Below the pieces are notes generated by a model, which saw nothing but the letters and a program-made list of their open reading frames with translations, did not search any database and was not told where the DNA came from. A program made the position numbers and the translations under genes. Positions 41,910 through 55,911 of a DNA stretch of 64,000 bases are shown piece by piece. The stretch covers positions 124,001-188,000 of the forward strand of contig NZ_JAHESF010000014.1 of assembly GCF_018598225.1 (NCBI RefSeq), given 5' to 3'. The stretch comes from Chryseosolibacter histidinae. Its GTDB lineage: Bacteria; Bacteroidota; Bacteroidia; Cytophagales; Cyclobacteriaceae. The stretch's first letter is position 1. The number at the start of each line of letters is the position of its first letter.

Positions 41910-42908
41910 ATGAAACACATAGCCATTGTTGCGCCCTGCGGTCAAAGTAATATGTCGAGTGTAGCATGCATTGTTGGCGCCTTTGAAATTTTATCTGATG
42001 CCAATTTGTTTTGGAAAAAGAAGGGAGGCCGTGACAGTTACAAAATTGAAATTGTTGGTATATCTGACAGAACAGAATTCAGCAACGGCCTGGTAACCAT
42101 CAAGCCTCATGCTGACATCAATACCCTTCAGAAGACAAACCTGGTAGTTATCCCATCATTGATCCGCGACTATGAACAAGCCCTGGAGGGAAACAAACTT
42201 ATTGTAGACTGGATAACCCGGCAGTATAAGCAAGGTGCTGAAATAGCATCGATGTGTACGGGTGCTTTTATGCTGGCAGCCGCGGGTTTGCTGAATGGAA
42301 AAAATTGTTCAACGCATTGGTCTGCCGAGAATACCTTCAGAACATTGTTCCCCGGTGTTCATTTAAAGACGCATAGTACAATCACCTACGAGGCCGGGAT
42401 CTATACGAATGGCGGCGCCTATTCTTTTCTGAACTTGCTGATCTACCTAATTGAAAAATATTATGACAGGCAAACGGCCATTTATTGTTCGAAGCTTTTT
42501 CAAATTGAGATCGACAGACAATACCAATCGGGTTTCAGTATCTTCAGCGGGCAAAAATTGCATGACGACGAGGAGATTAGAAGAGCACAGGAATATATCG
42601 AAAGTAAGATCAGTGAGAAGATCTCTATTGACGAGATCTCATCACGGCTGTCGATAGGACGGAGAAATTTCGATCGCAGATTTATAAAAGCGACCGGAAA
42701 TTCTCCTCTAGAATATGCGCAACGTGTAAAAGTCGAAGCTGCGAAAAAAGCGTTTGAAAACTCACGCAAAACCATCCATGAAGTAATGTATGAAGTCGGT
42801 TACTCTGATCTGAAGGCATTCAGGGAAGTATTCAGAAAAATTACCGGCATGTCACCCCTGGCCTATAGGAGCAGGTATAACAAGGAAATCGATGTTCCGC
42901 GAAAGTAA
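41910..42908 (+). CDS. GlxA-family transcriptional regulator (DJ-1/PfpI domain plus AraC HTH)
   Basis: This 332-residue protein has an N-terminal DJ-1/PfpI-like domain (about 1-190; IAIVAPCGQSNM, AEIASMCTGAFMLAAAGLLNG, CSTHW) and a C-terminal AraC/XylS double helix-turn-helix (about 225-325; SIDEISSRLSIGRRNFDRRFIKATG and ETGYSD-like VGYSDLKAFREVFRKITGMSP). GlxA-type proteins are transcription regulators, often of one-carbon or amine metabolism. It is divergent from the PEP-mutase-like and SDR genes, its likely targets. Confidence 0.92.
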   Translation: MKHIAIVAPCGQSNMSSVACIVGAFEILSDANLFWKKKGGRDSYKIEIVGISDRTEFSNGLVTIKPHADINTLQKTNLVVIPSLIRDYEQALEGNKLIVDWITRQYKQGAEIASMCTGAFMLAAAGLLNGKNCSTHWSAENTFRTLFPGVHLKTHSTITYEAGIYTNGGAYSFLNLLIYLIEKYYDRQTAIYCSKLFQIEIDRQYQSGFSIFSGQKLHDDEEIRRAQEYIESKISEKISIDEISSRLSIGRRNFDRRFIKATGNSPLEYAQRVKVEAAKKAFENSRKTIHEVMYEVGYSDLKAFREVFRKITGMSPLAYRSRYNKEIDVPRK

Positions 42909-42928
42909 CATCCGCGGGCAACGGTGAA

Positions 42929-43936
42929 TCAAAAGCTGAGCACTATTTTCCCAAATGCCTTTCCTGATTTTAGTCTATGGAAAGCATCCTGCACTTCTCC
43001 GATAGCGTAGACACTATCTATTACAGGTTTGATGTTATTCTTTTCGATGGCGTTTACAAGCTCCGCCAGCTGCTGCGCATTGCCAACAGAATATGCCTGC
43101 AGCCGGACATAGTTTGTAATCAATGGGATCAGATCTATGGTGAGCTTTGTGCCTGTCAGTAAACCGATCAATCCGACAAAGCCGTGTTGTTTTACCGAGA
43201 GAATACTTTGTTCGATGGTATCAGTCCCGGCCACATCCAACGTCACATCCACCCCAATACCGCCATTGAGACGCTTTACTTCATTGCTCCACTGCGGAAA
43301 CGCTTTATAATTTATCACCTCATCTGCTCCGAGGTCTTTTAGCCGTTTCATTTTTTCCTGGCTACTGGTTGTAGCGATCACTTTCAGACCAAATATTTTG
43401 GCTACCTGCAATGCAAACAGGGAAACACCACCAGTGCCCTGAATTAAAATAGATTGCCCAGCCCGGATGTTTGCCTGCTCAGCCAGAATAGCCCATACCG
43501 TCAGTCCGCCAACAGGTAATGGTGCTGCTTCTTCATCACTGATATTGTTGGGCGTTCTCACCAGGGTGTTCTCGGGCTGAACGCTATATTCTGCCAACAC
43601 GCCGGAACGGGAGAAACCGGTTCGCAACTGATCGTGGTAAGGTGTATTTTTCCCGGCCTCCCAGCGGGCAATAAAAGGAATCATCACACGGTCGCCTTTC
43701 TTCCAGCGGGTTACTTTACTGCCAACGTCCTCCACAACCCCTACGCCTTGAGAAACCGGAATGTGTGGAAGGGGAATACCAAAAGGTATGGTGTTCTCCA
43801 CGACAATTGAGTCGTGGTACTCCAATGCTACCGCAGTCGTCTTTACCAATACCTCGTTCTCGCCCATGGCAGGCACGGGAATATCTCTCAGTTGCAAATG
43901 CTCGATGCCAAACTGTTCTAACAATATTGCTTTCAC
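42929..43936 (-). CDS. NAD(P)-dependent quinone oxidoreductase, zinc-less MDR family
   Basis: This 335-residue medium-chain dehydrogenase/reductase has the GroES-like half with LQLRDIPVPAMGENEVLVK and HIPVSQGVGVVEDVGSKV, and the Rossmann half with ILIQGTGGVSLFALQVAK. The structural zinc cysteines are absent, as in quinone oxidoreductases and related enoyl reductases. It reduces quinones or activated alkenes with NAD(P)H; the substrate is unknown. It follows the ArsR gene by 11 bases on the same strand, so it is probably part of the ArsR-controlled operon. Confidence 0.9.
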   Translation of the reverse strand: MKAILLEQFGIEHLQLRDIPVPAMGENEVLVKTTAVALEYHDSIVVENTIPFGIPLPHIPVSQGVGVVEDVGSKVTRWKKGDRVMIPFIARWEAGKNTPYHDQLRTGFSRSGVLAEYSVQPENTLVRTPNNISDEEAAPLPVGGLTVWAILAEQANIRAGQSILIQGTGGVSLFALQVAKIFGLKVIATTSSQEKMKRLKDLGADEVINYKAFPQWSNEVKRLNGGIGVDVTLDVAGTDTIEQSILSVKQHGFVGLIGLLTGTKLTIDLIPLITNYVRLQAYSVGNAQQLAELVNAIEKNNIKPVIDSVYAIGEVQDAFHRLKSGKAFGKIVLSF

Positions 43937-43947
43937 TTTATTGATAT

Positions 43948-44271
43948 TTAATTTGATAATTTGTTGTTTAACAGGGTCTCCAACTTCTTCAATTTCGTTG
44001 TCCAGAATTTATCGAAGTAGGAGATCCAGGACTGGAGCTCTTCGAAACCATCCTTTTTCAAGGTGCAATGCCGCTCCCGGCCGATATTCGTGATGGATAT
44101 AAACCCCGCACCGTATAACATTTTAACATGCTTTGAAACAGCTGGGCGGCTCATCTTGAAATTGTCTGCCAGGCCGTTGATGGTCATGCTCTTTTTTGAT
44201 AACAGCATCAACATTTTGCGTCTGCTGGGATCTCCTATCACCTGAAATGCGTCAAGCGTTGGCTGCGTCAT
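43948..44271 (-). CDS. ArsR-family winged-helix repressor
   Basis: This 107-residue protein has the ArsR winged helix: FQVIGDPSRRKMLMLLSKKSMTINGLADNF, then the recognition helix MSRPAVSKHVKML and the wing GRERHCTL. No metal-binding ELCVCD motif is present, so it belongs to the non-metal group usually found with SRPBCC/AHSA1 proteins. Its ATG overlaps the stop of the SRPBCC gene (ATGA). Two palindromes in front of the operon are its likely operators, implying autorepression. Confidence 0.92.
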   Translation of the reverse strand: MTQPTLDAFQVIGDPSRRKMLMLLSKKSMTINGLADNFKMSRPAVSKHVKMLYGAGFISITNIGRERHCTLKKDGFEELQSWISYFDKFWTTKLKKLETLLNNKLSN

Positions 44272-44704
44272 TTTGATTCAACATTTAAAAGTTTATCGAT
44301 ATTGTTCAACTTCTCTAGCCAACCATGCATTAAGCCGTTGTAAAAATTCAGGTTTTCCTCCTTTGCAAAACCACTGTGCTCCAGGAACAGGTCTGTGCCT
44401 TTATCTTTGGCTTCAGCTTCCACGTGACGACCGAGTCAAGTGTGATCTGTCCATCACCCGGGCCACTCTTCCATGAATAGGAAAGCTTTTTAAAGGGAAC
44501 AACCTCCAATACTTTGCAATAGAAGATGCCGTCGAAATCAAGGGCGGGTATCGGATCTGTTCTGAACTGAAAGTCATGCCCCACTACTGGCTGGAAATCA
44601 TTTTTCATCAGCCATAGCTCCATTAGATCCGATCTTGTCAGGTATTCCCAAATCGCTTCAGGGGGATGCGGATAAAAAAATTTGTGCTTAATTACGTTGG
44701 TCAT
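44268..44704 (-). pseudogene. SRPBCC/AHSA1-like protein, frameshifted
   Basis: The first frame gives KHKFFYPHPPEAIWEYLT ... LDFDGIFYCKVLEV ... SYSWKSGPG and TLDSVVTWKL, then turns to nonsense. One base out of phase the family pattern resumes: KDKGTDLFLEHSGF and FYNGLMHGWLEKLNNIDKLL, ending in a TGA that overlaps the ArsR ATG. Restoring one G (CTGAAGCC to CTGGAAGCC, about 44424) would give an intact 145-residue AHSA1-type protein with the segment LEAKDKG. SRPBCC proteins bind hydrophobic ligands and often sense the ligand of the linked ArsR. The deletion may be a real mutation or a sequencing error. Confidence 0.85.
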
Positions 44705-44708
44705 ACAG

Positions 44709-44752
44709 GTAACTTAAAAGTTACCCAAATATATACGTAACTTTTAAGTTAC
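44709..44752 (-). promoter_or_regulatory. Twin palindromic operator, probable ArsR binding sites
   Basis: Two 16-base palindromes with the same half-sites, GTAACTTAAAAGTTAC (44709-44724) and GTAACTTTTAAGTTAC (44737-44752), centres 28 bases apart. One lies in the promoter spacer and the other over the start region, an arrangement that would block RNA polymerase. Confidence 0.85.
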
Positions 44753-44757
44753 TCAAA
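44726..44757 (-). promoter_or_regulatory. Promoter of the SRPBCC-ArsR operon
   Basis: Minus strand: TTTG (44757-44754), 20-base spacer, TATATTTG (44733-44726). Both boxes match the Bacteroidota consensus exactly. The ATG is 22 bases downstream. Confidence 0.8.
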
Positions 44758-44856
44758 CTATTTTTACATTTTTAAATGTGCATTAAAAATGGACTGAATA
44801 CAGCACAAAGCTGAATTTCCTGGCAACAAGGGCGGAGAAAGTTGGCGGGAAACCTG

Positions 44857-49310
<4,454 letters not shown>

Positions 49311-49395
49311 CCCTTAAAATATGTCGGCCAAATTGCTTTCAAAAAAAGAGCGTGACCGGATTACATTTCCAGTCACACTCAAACACAAAACTTTC

Positions 49396-51087
49396 TTATT
49401 GACCCCATCCCGGAGTCTGTTGCAGATAACCTTTATTGCGGAGGATCTCATTTGCCTCAATGGGCAGTAAGTACATCCGCTCGTCAAACTTGCGCTGCAA
49501 TAATTGTATGGGCGTATAGGTCTTGGTGCCCGTTGCCGTATTTTTTATGATGTCCATTCCCATGATCGGCCGGTTCTCAACGTCTGTTCCGATCTTCCAC
49601 CGTCTTACGTCCCAGAACCTGTGCTCTTCAAACGCGAGCTCGATCCTTCTTTCATTATACAATCTTCTTCTCAGCTCCTGTCCTGTTACGGTTGCCGGTA
49701 TCGCTGGCATGCCCACCCTTGCCCTGATCCGGCTCAGGTATTCGCGACAGGTCACTTCATCGCCAAGCTCAAATTTTGCCTCAGCATAGTTCAGGTAGAT
49801 CTCCCCCAGCCTGAACACGATCCAGGGATTGGTGTAAGGTTGCTGCCAGTTCAGCGGAACGCCGTCACCCGGCATAAATTTCCGAAGCACATAATTGGAG
49901 CGGGGGTTGTCACCGCTTTGTTTGTAGGAGTCGAATCCCCAGGTTTTGCCATCGGTGGCTACCCACATTTCAAAAGTGTCGCCGTGGTATACCGAGCCAT
50001 CGTGGATGATGGTGGCTTCGAAACGCGGGTCGCGGTCTTTATAAGGTTGTTGTGGGTCATATCCTGAGGCGGGATTCACAGTTTTTACACCGCCGGGATA
50101 AATGAATGCAGGCTCACCGTTGATCATGTCATAGTCGTCAACCAGGTTTTGTGAAGGGCCGTTACTTGCCCACCATCCGCCATAAGCGCCATACCTGCGC
50201 CCAAGGTTGTGCATGGGTGCCTGATGAAAGTTTGTGGTTGAAAAGCTTCGCACGAAGATCATTTCATTGTTGGCCGTTCCACTGGGCTGATTAAAAAGCG
50301 TTGTGTAATTGGGATGCAATGAATATCCGCTGTTCAGCAACGCCTCGGCAGCGTCGGCAGCTTTTTGCCACCGGGCCTTGTCGTTAGCCGGGTTGAACAA
50401 TGGAGACGCAGCATATAAATACATGCGTGAACGCAATGCCTTGCATGCATCCTGTGTTGCCCTGCCAAAGTTACTATTGGATGATTCATATTTCGCAGGC
50501 AGGTCCGGTGTAGCCTCGTTCAGGTCCTGGTCGATAAAAGCCACGCATTGGTCGAACGTGCTGCGTTCAAACTTTTCTTCTTCACCGAGCTCATAACTCC
50601 GGGTAACGATCGGCACACCGCCGAACCTTTCCAGAAGGATGAAGTAGTTGTAGGCTCTTAAAAATTTTGCCTCGGCAACCAATCTTGCTTTATCCGTCAA
50701 TGCCACGGTGCTCGTCTGCATTTTTTCCAGGAACACGTTGATCTTTCTGATATCCTGGTAGGCGGTGTTCCATACGTAAATGTTGCCGCCCCCGGTCCAG
50801 TGTGTATTGGCAACCGATGTTACGTTATCGGCAGTGAGGTTACCATTGGGAACATTGCCGATATCCCAGCTGATGGCGCAATGTGCTTCGTCTGTTGCTT
50901 TTGACTGCATGTGTATGTTGAATCCATGAAGAACAGAAGTATACAGTCCGTTGTGATAGGCCCTGATCAGGCTTTCATCGGTCCAGACGGCAGTTTCTGC
51001 GATCCGGTCTCTTGGCGGAACATCCAGCACGCTGTCATCGCACGCAAGGAAGGATATCAGTGATATGATTAAAATAAACCTTTTCAT
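49396..51087 (-). CDS. SusD/RagB-family nutrient-binding lipoprotein
   Basis: This 563-residue lipoprotein has its lipobox at ISFLAC (residue 16). Typical SusD features are DVPPRDRIAETAVWTDE, TPR-like helices with ARLVAEAKFLRAYNYFILLERFGGVP, and the C-terminal FRLGEIYLNYAEA ... IELAFEEHRFWDVRRWKIG. It binds the oligosaccharide at the cell surface and forms a lid on the SusC transporter encoded immediately upstream (four bases between). The glycan bound cannot be read directly; the GH95 and esterase genes suggest a fucosylated, esterified plant polysaccharide. Confidence 0.95.
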   Translation of the reverse strand: MKRFILIISLISFLACDDSVLDVPPRDRIAETAVWTDESLIRAYHNGLYTSVLHGFNIHMQSKATDEAHCAISWDIGNVPNGNLTADNVTSVANTHWTGGGNIYVWNTAYQDIRKINVFLEKMQTSTVALTDKARLVAEAKFLRAYNYFILLERFGGVPIVTRSYELGEEEKFERSTFDQCVAFIDQDLNEATPDLPAKYESSNSNFGRATQDACKALRSRMYLYAASPLFNPANDKARWQKAADAAEALLNSGYSLHPNYTTLFNQPSGTANNEMIFVRSFSTTNFHQAPMHNLGRRYGAYGGWWASNGPSQNLVDDYDMINGEPAFIYPGGVKTVNPASGYDPQQPYKDRDPRFEATIIHDGSVYHGDTFEMWVATDGKTWGFDSYKQSGDNPRSNYVLRKFMPGDGVPLNWQQPYTNPWIVFRLGEIYLNYAEAKFELGDEVTCREYLSRIRARVGMPAIPATVTGQELRRRLYNERRIELAFEEHRFWDVRRWKIGTDVENRPIMGMDIIKNTATGTKTYTPIQLLQRKFDERMYLLPIEANEILRNKGYLQQTPGWGQ

Positions 51088-51091
51088 AATG

Positions 51092-54000
51092 CTAAAATTT
51101 TACGTTGACACCAAGGTTGAGAACACGTTGCTGCGGATAGTAGAGATATCCACCGCTTTGCTCAGGGTCGGTCCATTTTATTTCTTTGGCCCAGGTGAGC
51201 ACGTTGAATCCGCTCACATAGAATCGCACATTGCTCAGGCCAAGACGGGAAATAACCGGTGATGGTATGGAATAACCGAGCTCGAGCGTTTTGAGCCTGA
51301 CGAACGTAGCATCGAACAACCAGTTTGTGTTGTTTCCAGGGGCCAGGTCTTCAGCCCGCGGCATGGTGCCATTGGGGTTCTCGGTTGTCCACCGGTTTTC
51401 AGCGCGATACACGGAGGCGTTGTCGAAAGCCGAGCTTCCCAGCACGCCAAAACGATCGTCGAAATTATAAGCGTTGGTTTGCCCCTGGAAGAACAGGTTC
51501 AGGTCAAAGTTTTTGTATCCGAAATCAAATGTAATTCCGAAAACATGCTGGGCACCGCGGTATAATCAAACCTGAACTGGTCCGCTCCGTTGATCAGGTT
51601 ATCGTTGTTCAGGTCAACAATTTTTGTATCCCCCACCTGGGCGTTGGCGAGGTGCGGATAGGCGTCCAGCTCCTCTTGTGTATTGAACACGCCGTCTGCT
51701 TTGTAATACAGGCCTGCGCCCACCGGGTGACCTGTTCTATTTTTGTAAGGCTCGTCCTGCGGCACTTCGTCCATAAAAACGATCTTGCTGCGGGTGAAAG
51801 CTGTATTTGCGGAGATCCTGTAGTCTACGCTGCCGATCTTGCTCTTGTGTGTAAGCACCAATTCAAACCCGCTGTTTTCGGCTTTTCCTAAGTTCTCATA
51901 AGGCAATCCGGGAAAGCCGTAGACATTGCTTACCGATACGTTTCTTGGAACAAGGATATTGGATCGTTTTGATTGAAAGCGTGTGACGTCAACACCCAGC
52001 AAGCCGTTCCAGAAAGTACCCTCGATGCCAAAGTCTGTTTGCCTGGCAACCTCCCACGTAATGTTCGGGTTCGGCATCACACCGGGATAAATGCCGGGCA
52101 CGTCAGCAGATCCGAAAACATAATTATCCCCGAAAGAAAAGGACTGAAGATACTGGTAAGCGCCTACCCGGTCATTGCCCGACTCGCCATAGGACGCCCT
52201 GACCTTAAGGTTATTGATAAAAGTCAGGCTTTTCAAAAACGACTCCTCCGATAAACGCCAGCCGGCTGAAACACCGGGGAAGAATCCATAACGCTTTCCC
52301 TCGGGAAAGATCTGTGAACCATCGTAGCGGAACAGGAATTCCACCAGGTATCTTTCAGAGAAGTTGTAGTTTAAACGGCCAAGATAATTCTGGTAAGCGC
52401 TTGCGCCGGAAGAGCCACCGTTATTCCGGTCGGCGGGAGCCGTGCTGCCAACATCGATCTGCTCAATGGCGGTGCTCACAAAATTTTTGCGGTAGGCCGA
52501 TGCCCACGAATTTTCCGATTTCTGCCTTTCAATTCCCAGCATTACGCCGATGAAATGTTTATCGAAGGTCTTGTCGTAGTTGATCCTGAAGTTGCTCAGT
52601 ATCGTGGTCCACTTCCGGTAAGTGTCGGTTAGCTCCGCCGTTGACGAACCAGTGCCCTGCTTTTTGATATATTCACCTGTAACGACATTATATTCGTGAT
52701 AAAAATATGGCTTGATCCAGCGTTTCTCAAATTGATTGTTCAGGTCATAGTTGTACGTGCCGGTGAGCTTCAAACCTTTCACAAAAGGAACGTTGTAGGT
52801 GGCCGTGAAAGAAGAAAACAGCGGAGAGCTTTGTACCCTGTTGTATCCACGCTGATCCAAAAGAAGCGGGTTCTCTCCCAGGCGGCCCGGTGCGATCAGG
52901 CCGTTGGGATAACGGGCAACCAGGGTCGGGTTGGCGTGGAGTATGTTATAAAAGTCCACCCGTTCATCGTTGTTCTGGTTATCCTGGGTTGAAGACGATC
53001 GCTTATCGTTTATGATCCCGGAGATGTTGGCGCCAAGTGTAAGATTCTTCGTGAGGTTGACATCAACATTCAGGCGCACGTTGTACTGGCGGTAAGAATT
53101 TGGCGCATGCTTCAGAATACCTTCCTGGTTCGTGGCGCCAAACGACAGGAAATACCTTACAGATTCACCCCCGCCCGTAGCCGAAAGGTTAAACCGCTGC
53201 TGCACTGAGGCCGACTTGAAAACTTCATCCACCCAGTTTGTGTTGGGGTATAAAACAGGATCAGAGCCATCGCGGTACTTCTGGATTGCTTCATTGGAGT
53301 AAAAAGGAGTCCAGGTAGCCGGCCTGCCTGCCCTGTACCATTCCGCTTCGTTAAATGCTTCTGCGAACGTGGCGGCATCGAGCACGTCCATTACTTTGGT
53401 AGGCTGCGAAAATGCATGATTAAAAGAAAGATCAAAAACCGGCTTACCCTTCACGCCTTTTTTAGTGGTGATCAGGATAACGCCATTGGCAGCGCGCGCG
53501 CCATAAATTGATGCGGAGGCATCCTTCAGCACGGAGATACTTTCTATGTCCTGTGGATTCAGCCTGGTCATGTATGCCCTGGGCACGCCGTCTATCACGA
53601 TCAGCGGAGCACTGGCCGTTGAGCTTGCATCACCGTCGGCGCCGAATGTTCCATAACCACGCACCAAGATACCGGGATCGTCCTGCCCGGGCTCGCCGGA
53701 GCGCTGGTTGACAATCAGACCGGGCAGCTTCCCTGCGAGGGAGTTGCCAACGTTGGTCGATGGACTTTTCACAATTTCCTTTCCGGAAATATTGGCAACG
53801 GATCCTGTGAGCGTTTCTTTTTTCTGCTCACCGTATCCCACAACAACTACTTCTCCTAATGTTGTAACATCGCCAACGATCGAAATATCAAAGTTGGTCC
53901 GGTCGCCCACCCTGACCTCCTGTGTGGCATAGCCGATAAAACTGAACACAATGACAGCGTTCTCATCACGCACGTTCATACTGAACATACCGTCAATATC

Positions 54001-54495
54001 CGTGGTGGTGCCGTTCGTTGTTCCCTTTTCTATCACGTTGACGCCTGGCACCGGCTGACCCGATTCATCCGTGACTTTTCCCTTCACAGGCCGTTCCTGG
54101 GTGATCGCAGATTCCGCCGGCGCGAGACCGGACTTCGGCTTCAGCACGATCTCTTCTTCTTCTTCAACGATGATCAGTGAAACATGAGAGTCGAAAAGAC
54201 GGTCAAGAACTTCCTTCAGTGAAGCTTCTTCCAGTTTCATTGAAACCCTGTCTAACGATCTGATGAACTTGTCTCTGTACGTGAACTCCACCGATGTCTG
54301 TTTTTCAATTTCAGACAAAACGCTTTGCACTTCCCTTTGATTTACGTCGAGGGAGACTTTCCTGTCCAGTATGCCTTGCCCATTCAAGTGAGCGGCGGAT
54401 ACCAGCGAGGTCAGCGCGGTCATCAATAGCATCTGTGTAAAGGTGATTCTCATAATGGCATAGAATACCTGTTGAATAGGTCTGGGTTTATTCAT
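51092..54495 (-). pseudogene. SusC/RagA TonB-dependent transporter, single-base frameshift near its end
   Basis: The gene starts at ATG 54495. After a signal region come an STN domain (about 40-115; DRKVSLDVNQREVQSVLSE), a carboxypeptidase-like domain (VKGKVTDESGQPVPGVNV), the plug with TLGEVVVVGYGEQKKE and a 22-strand barrel. The frame breaks at about 51540-51543 after YTAVPSM. One base out of phase it continues as GITFDFGYKNFDLNLFFQGQ and ends normally in LNLGVNVKF at 51092. Restoring one T in a run (TTTT to TTTTT) repairs it to about 1,134 residues. Everything else is intact, so a sequencing error or very recent mutation is likely. The STN domain fits regulation by the neighbouring FecR. 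Confidence 0.92.
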
Positions 54496-54538
54496 ACCTT
54501 TAAATAGTTTTTGTTAGTGAAACAGCAAAAACGAGCTT

Positions 54539-54558
54539 TTCCCCGATCCGTCGGGGAA
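54539..54558. other. Stem-loop in the FecR-SusC gap
   Basis: A perfect eight-base stem TTCCCCGA / TCGGGGAA with a TCCG loop, 44 bases before the SusC start. There is no T tract directly after it on the minus strand, so it is a leader structure or a processing/attenuation site rather than a standard terminator. Confidence 0.5.
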
Positions 54559-54667
54559 GGGATCAAAGGCCGGTGGTGCGTCAACATCATCGGCTTTCTT
54601 ATGATGGCAGGTTATGTAGAATTGACCATAGGCATTTTGTTTTCAGTCTGGAAATTCACTTGTAATG

Positions 54668-55675
54668 CTAATCACATCCGGCCCCACTGATCACGATCCT
54701 GTTCTCCTTCAATTCATATTTCGCTCCAATGGCGCTGGTGATAATATCGAGCCTGTTGTAGAGACCTCCCTCCGATATCGACGTTGTCAATGTGCAGGAA
54801 GAGAATAACATCTCATCAAACTCGATATCCACGCCATAAGCTTTCTCGATCGCCTCGAAGATCACCTTTGCCGGCGCGCCCTTGAAACGCATGCGTTTTA
54901 TTTCTGCAGCCGGCAACACCGGCACAGGTGTTTCCACCAATTTTTGTAAGATCTTTTCGTCCCGTTTATTGTAGACAACTTCCTGATTAGGCGTGAGGAT
55001 CAGGGAAGCCTTTTGATCGATGCTGTTCTCGCGTTCTGCAGATACGGACACCCGGCCCGTTCTTACGGCAACCGTAACATCTGCATCTTCTTTGAACGCC
55101 CGCACACCAAAACTAGTACCTAATACTTTTGCGGTTACCTTGTGCGCATATACAATGAAGGGTTGTTGTTCGTTATGAGCAACTTCGAAGAACGCCGCTC
55201 CCTCGAGCCTTACCTCTCTGCCCGATCTGTTAAAAAATGGCGACAACTTTATTACGCTTTGGGGCTCCAGCAACACACTACTTCCATCCTGTAACCTGAA
55301 TCGCTGCGCTGTATTTTTCGCGTTTGCAATTGCTGTCCATTCCAACGCTGCGTCCGCTTTCGAGGCAACAGACCGTTCAGCTGCGCCTGTTTTACTATTT
55401 TGCCAATAAATGAAAGCCATTAAGGCTATGGTCACCGAAGCGGCTATTCCGGTAGCAGTCCATAAAAAGACGTTCCGGCCTCCGGACTTCCGAATGTGAG
55501 GGGCCACCGATGACCAGTAACGTTTCTCCAACGCTTCTTCTTTCTCTTCGCTTAACAATGTATCGGGTTGCCTGTTCATGGCATCAAACCACGCATCTAT
55601 CATTTTCACCTCTTCTGGTGAAGCCTGGCCCTGCCTGTATTTTTTCAGAACTCGGTTAAAATCTTTTTGCTCCAT
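54668..55675 (-). CDS. FecR-family anti-sigma factor
   Basis: This protein of about 335 residues has a cytosolic N-terminal helical part (MEQKDFNRVLKKYRQGQASPEE), one membrane segment (VFLWTATGIAASVTIALMAF), the FecR domain (AQRFRLQDGSSVLLEPQSVIKL, REVRLEGAAFFEVAHNEQQPF, VLGTSFGVRAF) and a C-terminal DUF4974/STN-like domain (FKGAPAKVIFEAIEKAYGVDIEF). It relays the state of the SusC transporter to the ECF sigma factor at 55912. ATG 55675 is preferred over 55708. The two genes are divergent, whereas sigma and fecR are usually in one operon. Confidence 0.93.
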   Translation of the reverse strand: MEQKDFNRVLKKYRQGQASPEEVKMIDAWFDAMNRQPDTLLSEEKEEALEKRYWSSVAPHIRKSGGRNVFLWTATGIAASVTIALMAFIYWQNSKTGAAERSVASKADAALEWTAIANAKNTAQRFRLQDGSSVLLEPQSVIKLSPFFNRSGREVRLEGAAFFEVAHNEQQPFIVYAHKVTAKVLGTSFGVRAFKEDADVTVAVRTGRVSVSAERENSIDQKASLILTPNQEVVYNKRDEKILQKLVETPVPVLPAAEIKRMRFKGAPAKVIFEAIEKAYGVDIEFDEMLFSSCTLTTSISEGGLYNRLDIITSAIGAKYELKENRIVISGAGCD

Positions 55676-55851
55676 ATATATCTCAGTAGGAAAGCGCAAT
55701 CCGGACATAAGCCTGACAGCTGACGCTGAATTGATCCGTCAGTCAGGATTTATCGATCCCAATTCTACCATGTTATTAGTTAAGACAGTTGCCGGGTCAC
55801 ATTGTCTAAACCGGGCCAGAAGTTTTTGTCAAACGATTCCACAATCGAAAC

Positions 55852-55880
55852 TTGACTTTTTAAAGGGGTTGGGTTATAAT
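55852..55880 (+). promoter_or_regulatory. Possible promoter of the ECF sigma gene, Escherichia coli-like
   Basis: TTGACT (55852-55857), 17-base spacer, TATAAT (55875-55880). This matches the sigma-70 consensus of Proteobacteria rather than the Bacteroidota one. It lies 31 bases before the start codon. It may be a coincidence. Confidence 0.4.
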
Positions 55881-55911
55881 TGTTTAAATAACACTTTAAA
55901 CGAGCCCGATA

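Noticed and set aside
44273-44476. Plus-strand frame opposite the SRPBCC gene
   Set aside because: Antisense shadow; the minus strand carries the recognisable protein in two frames.
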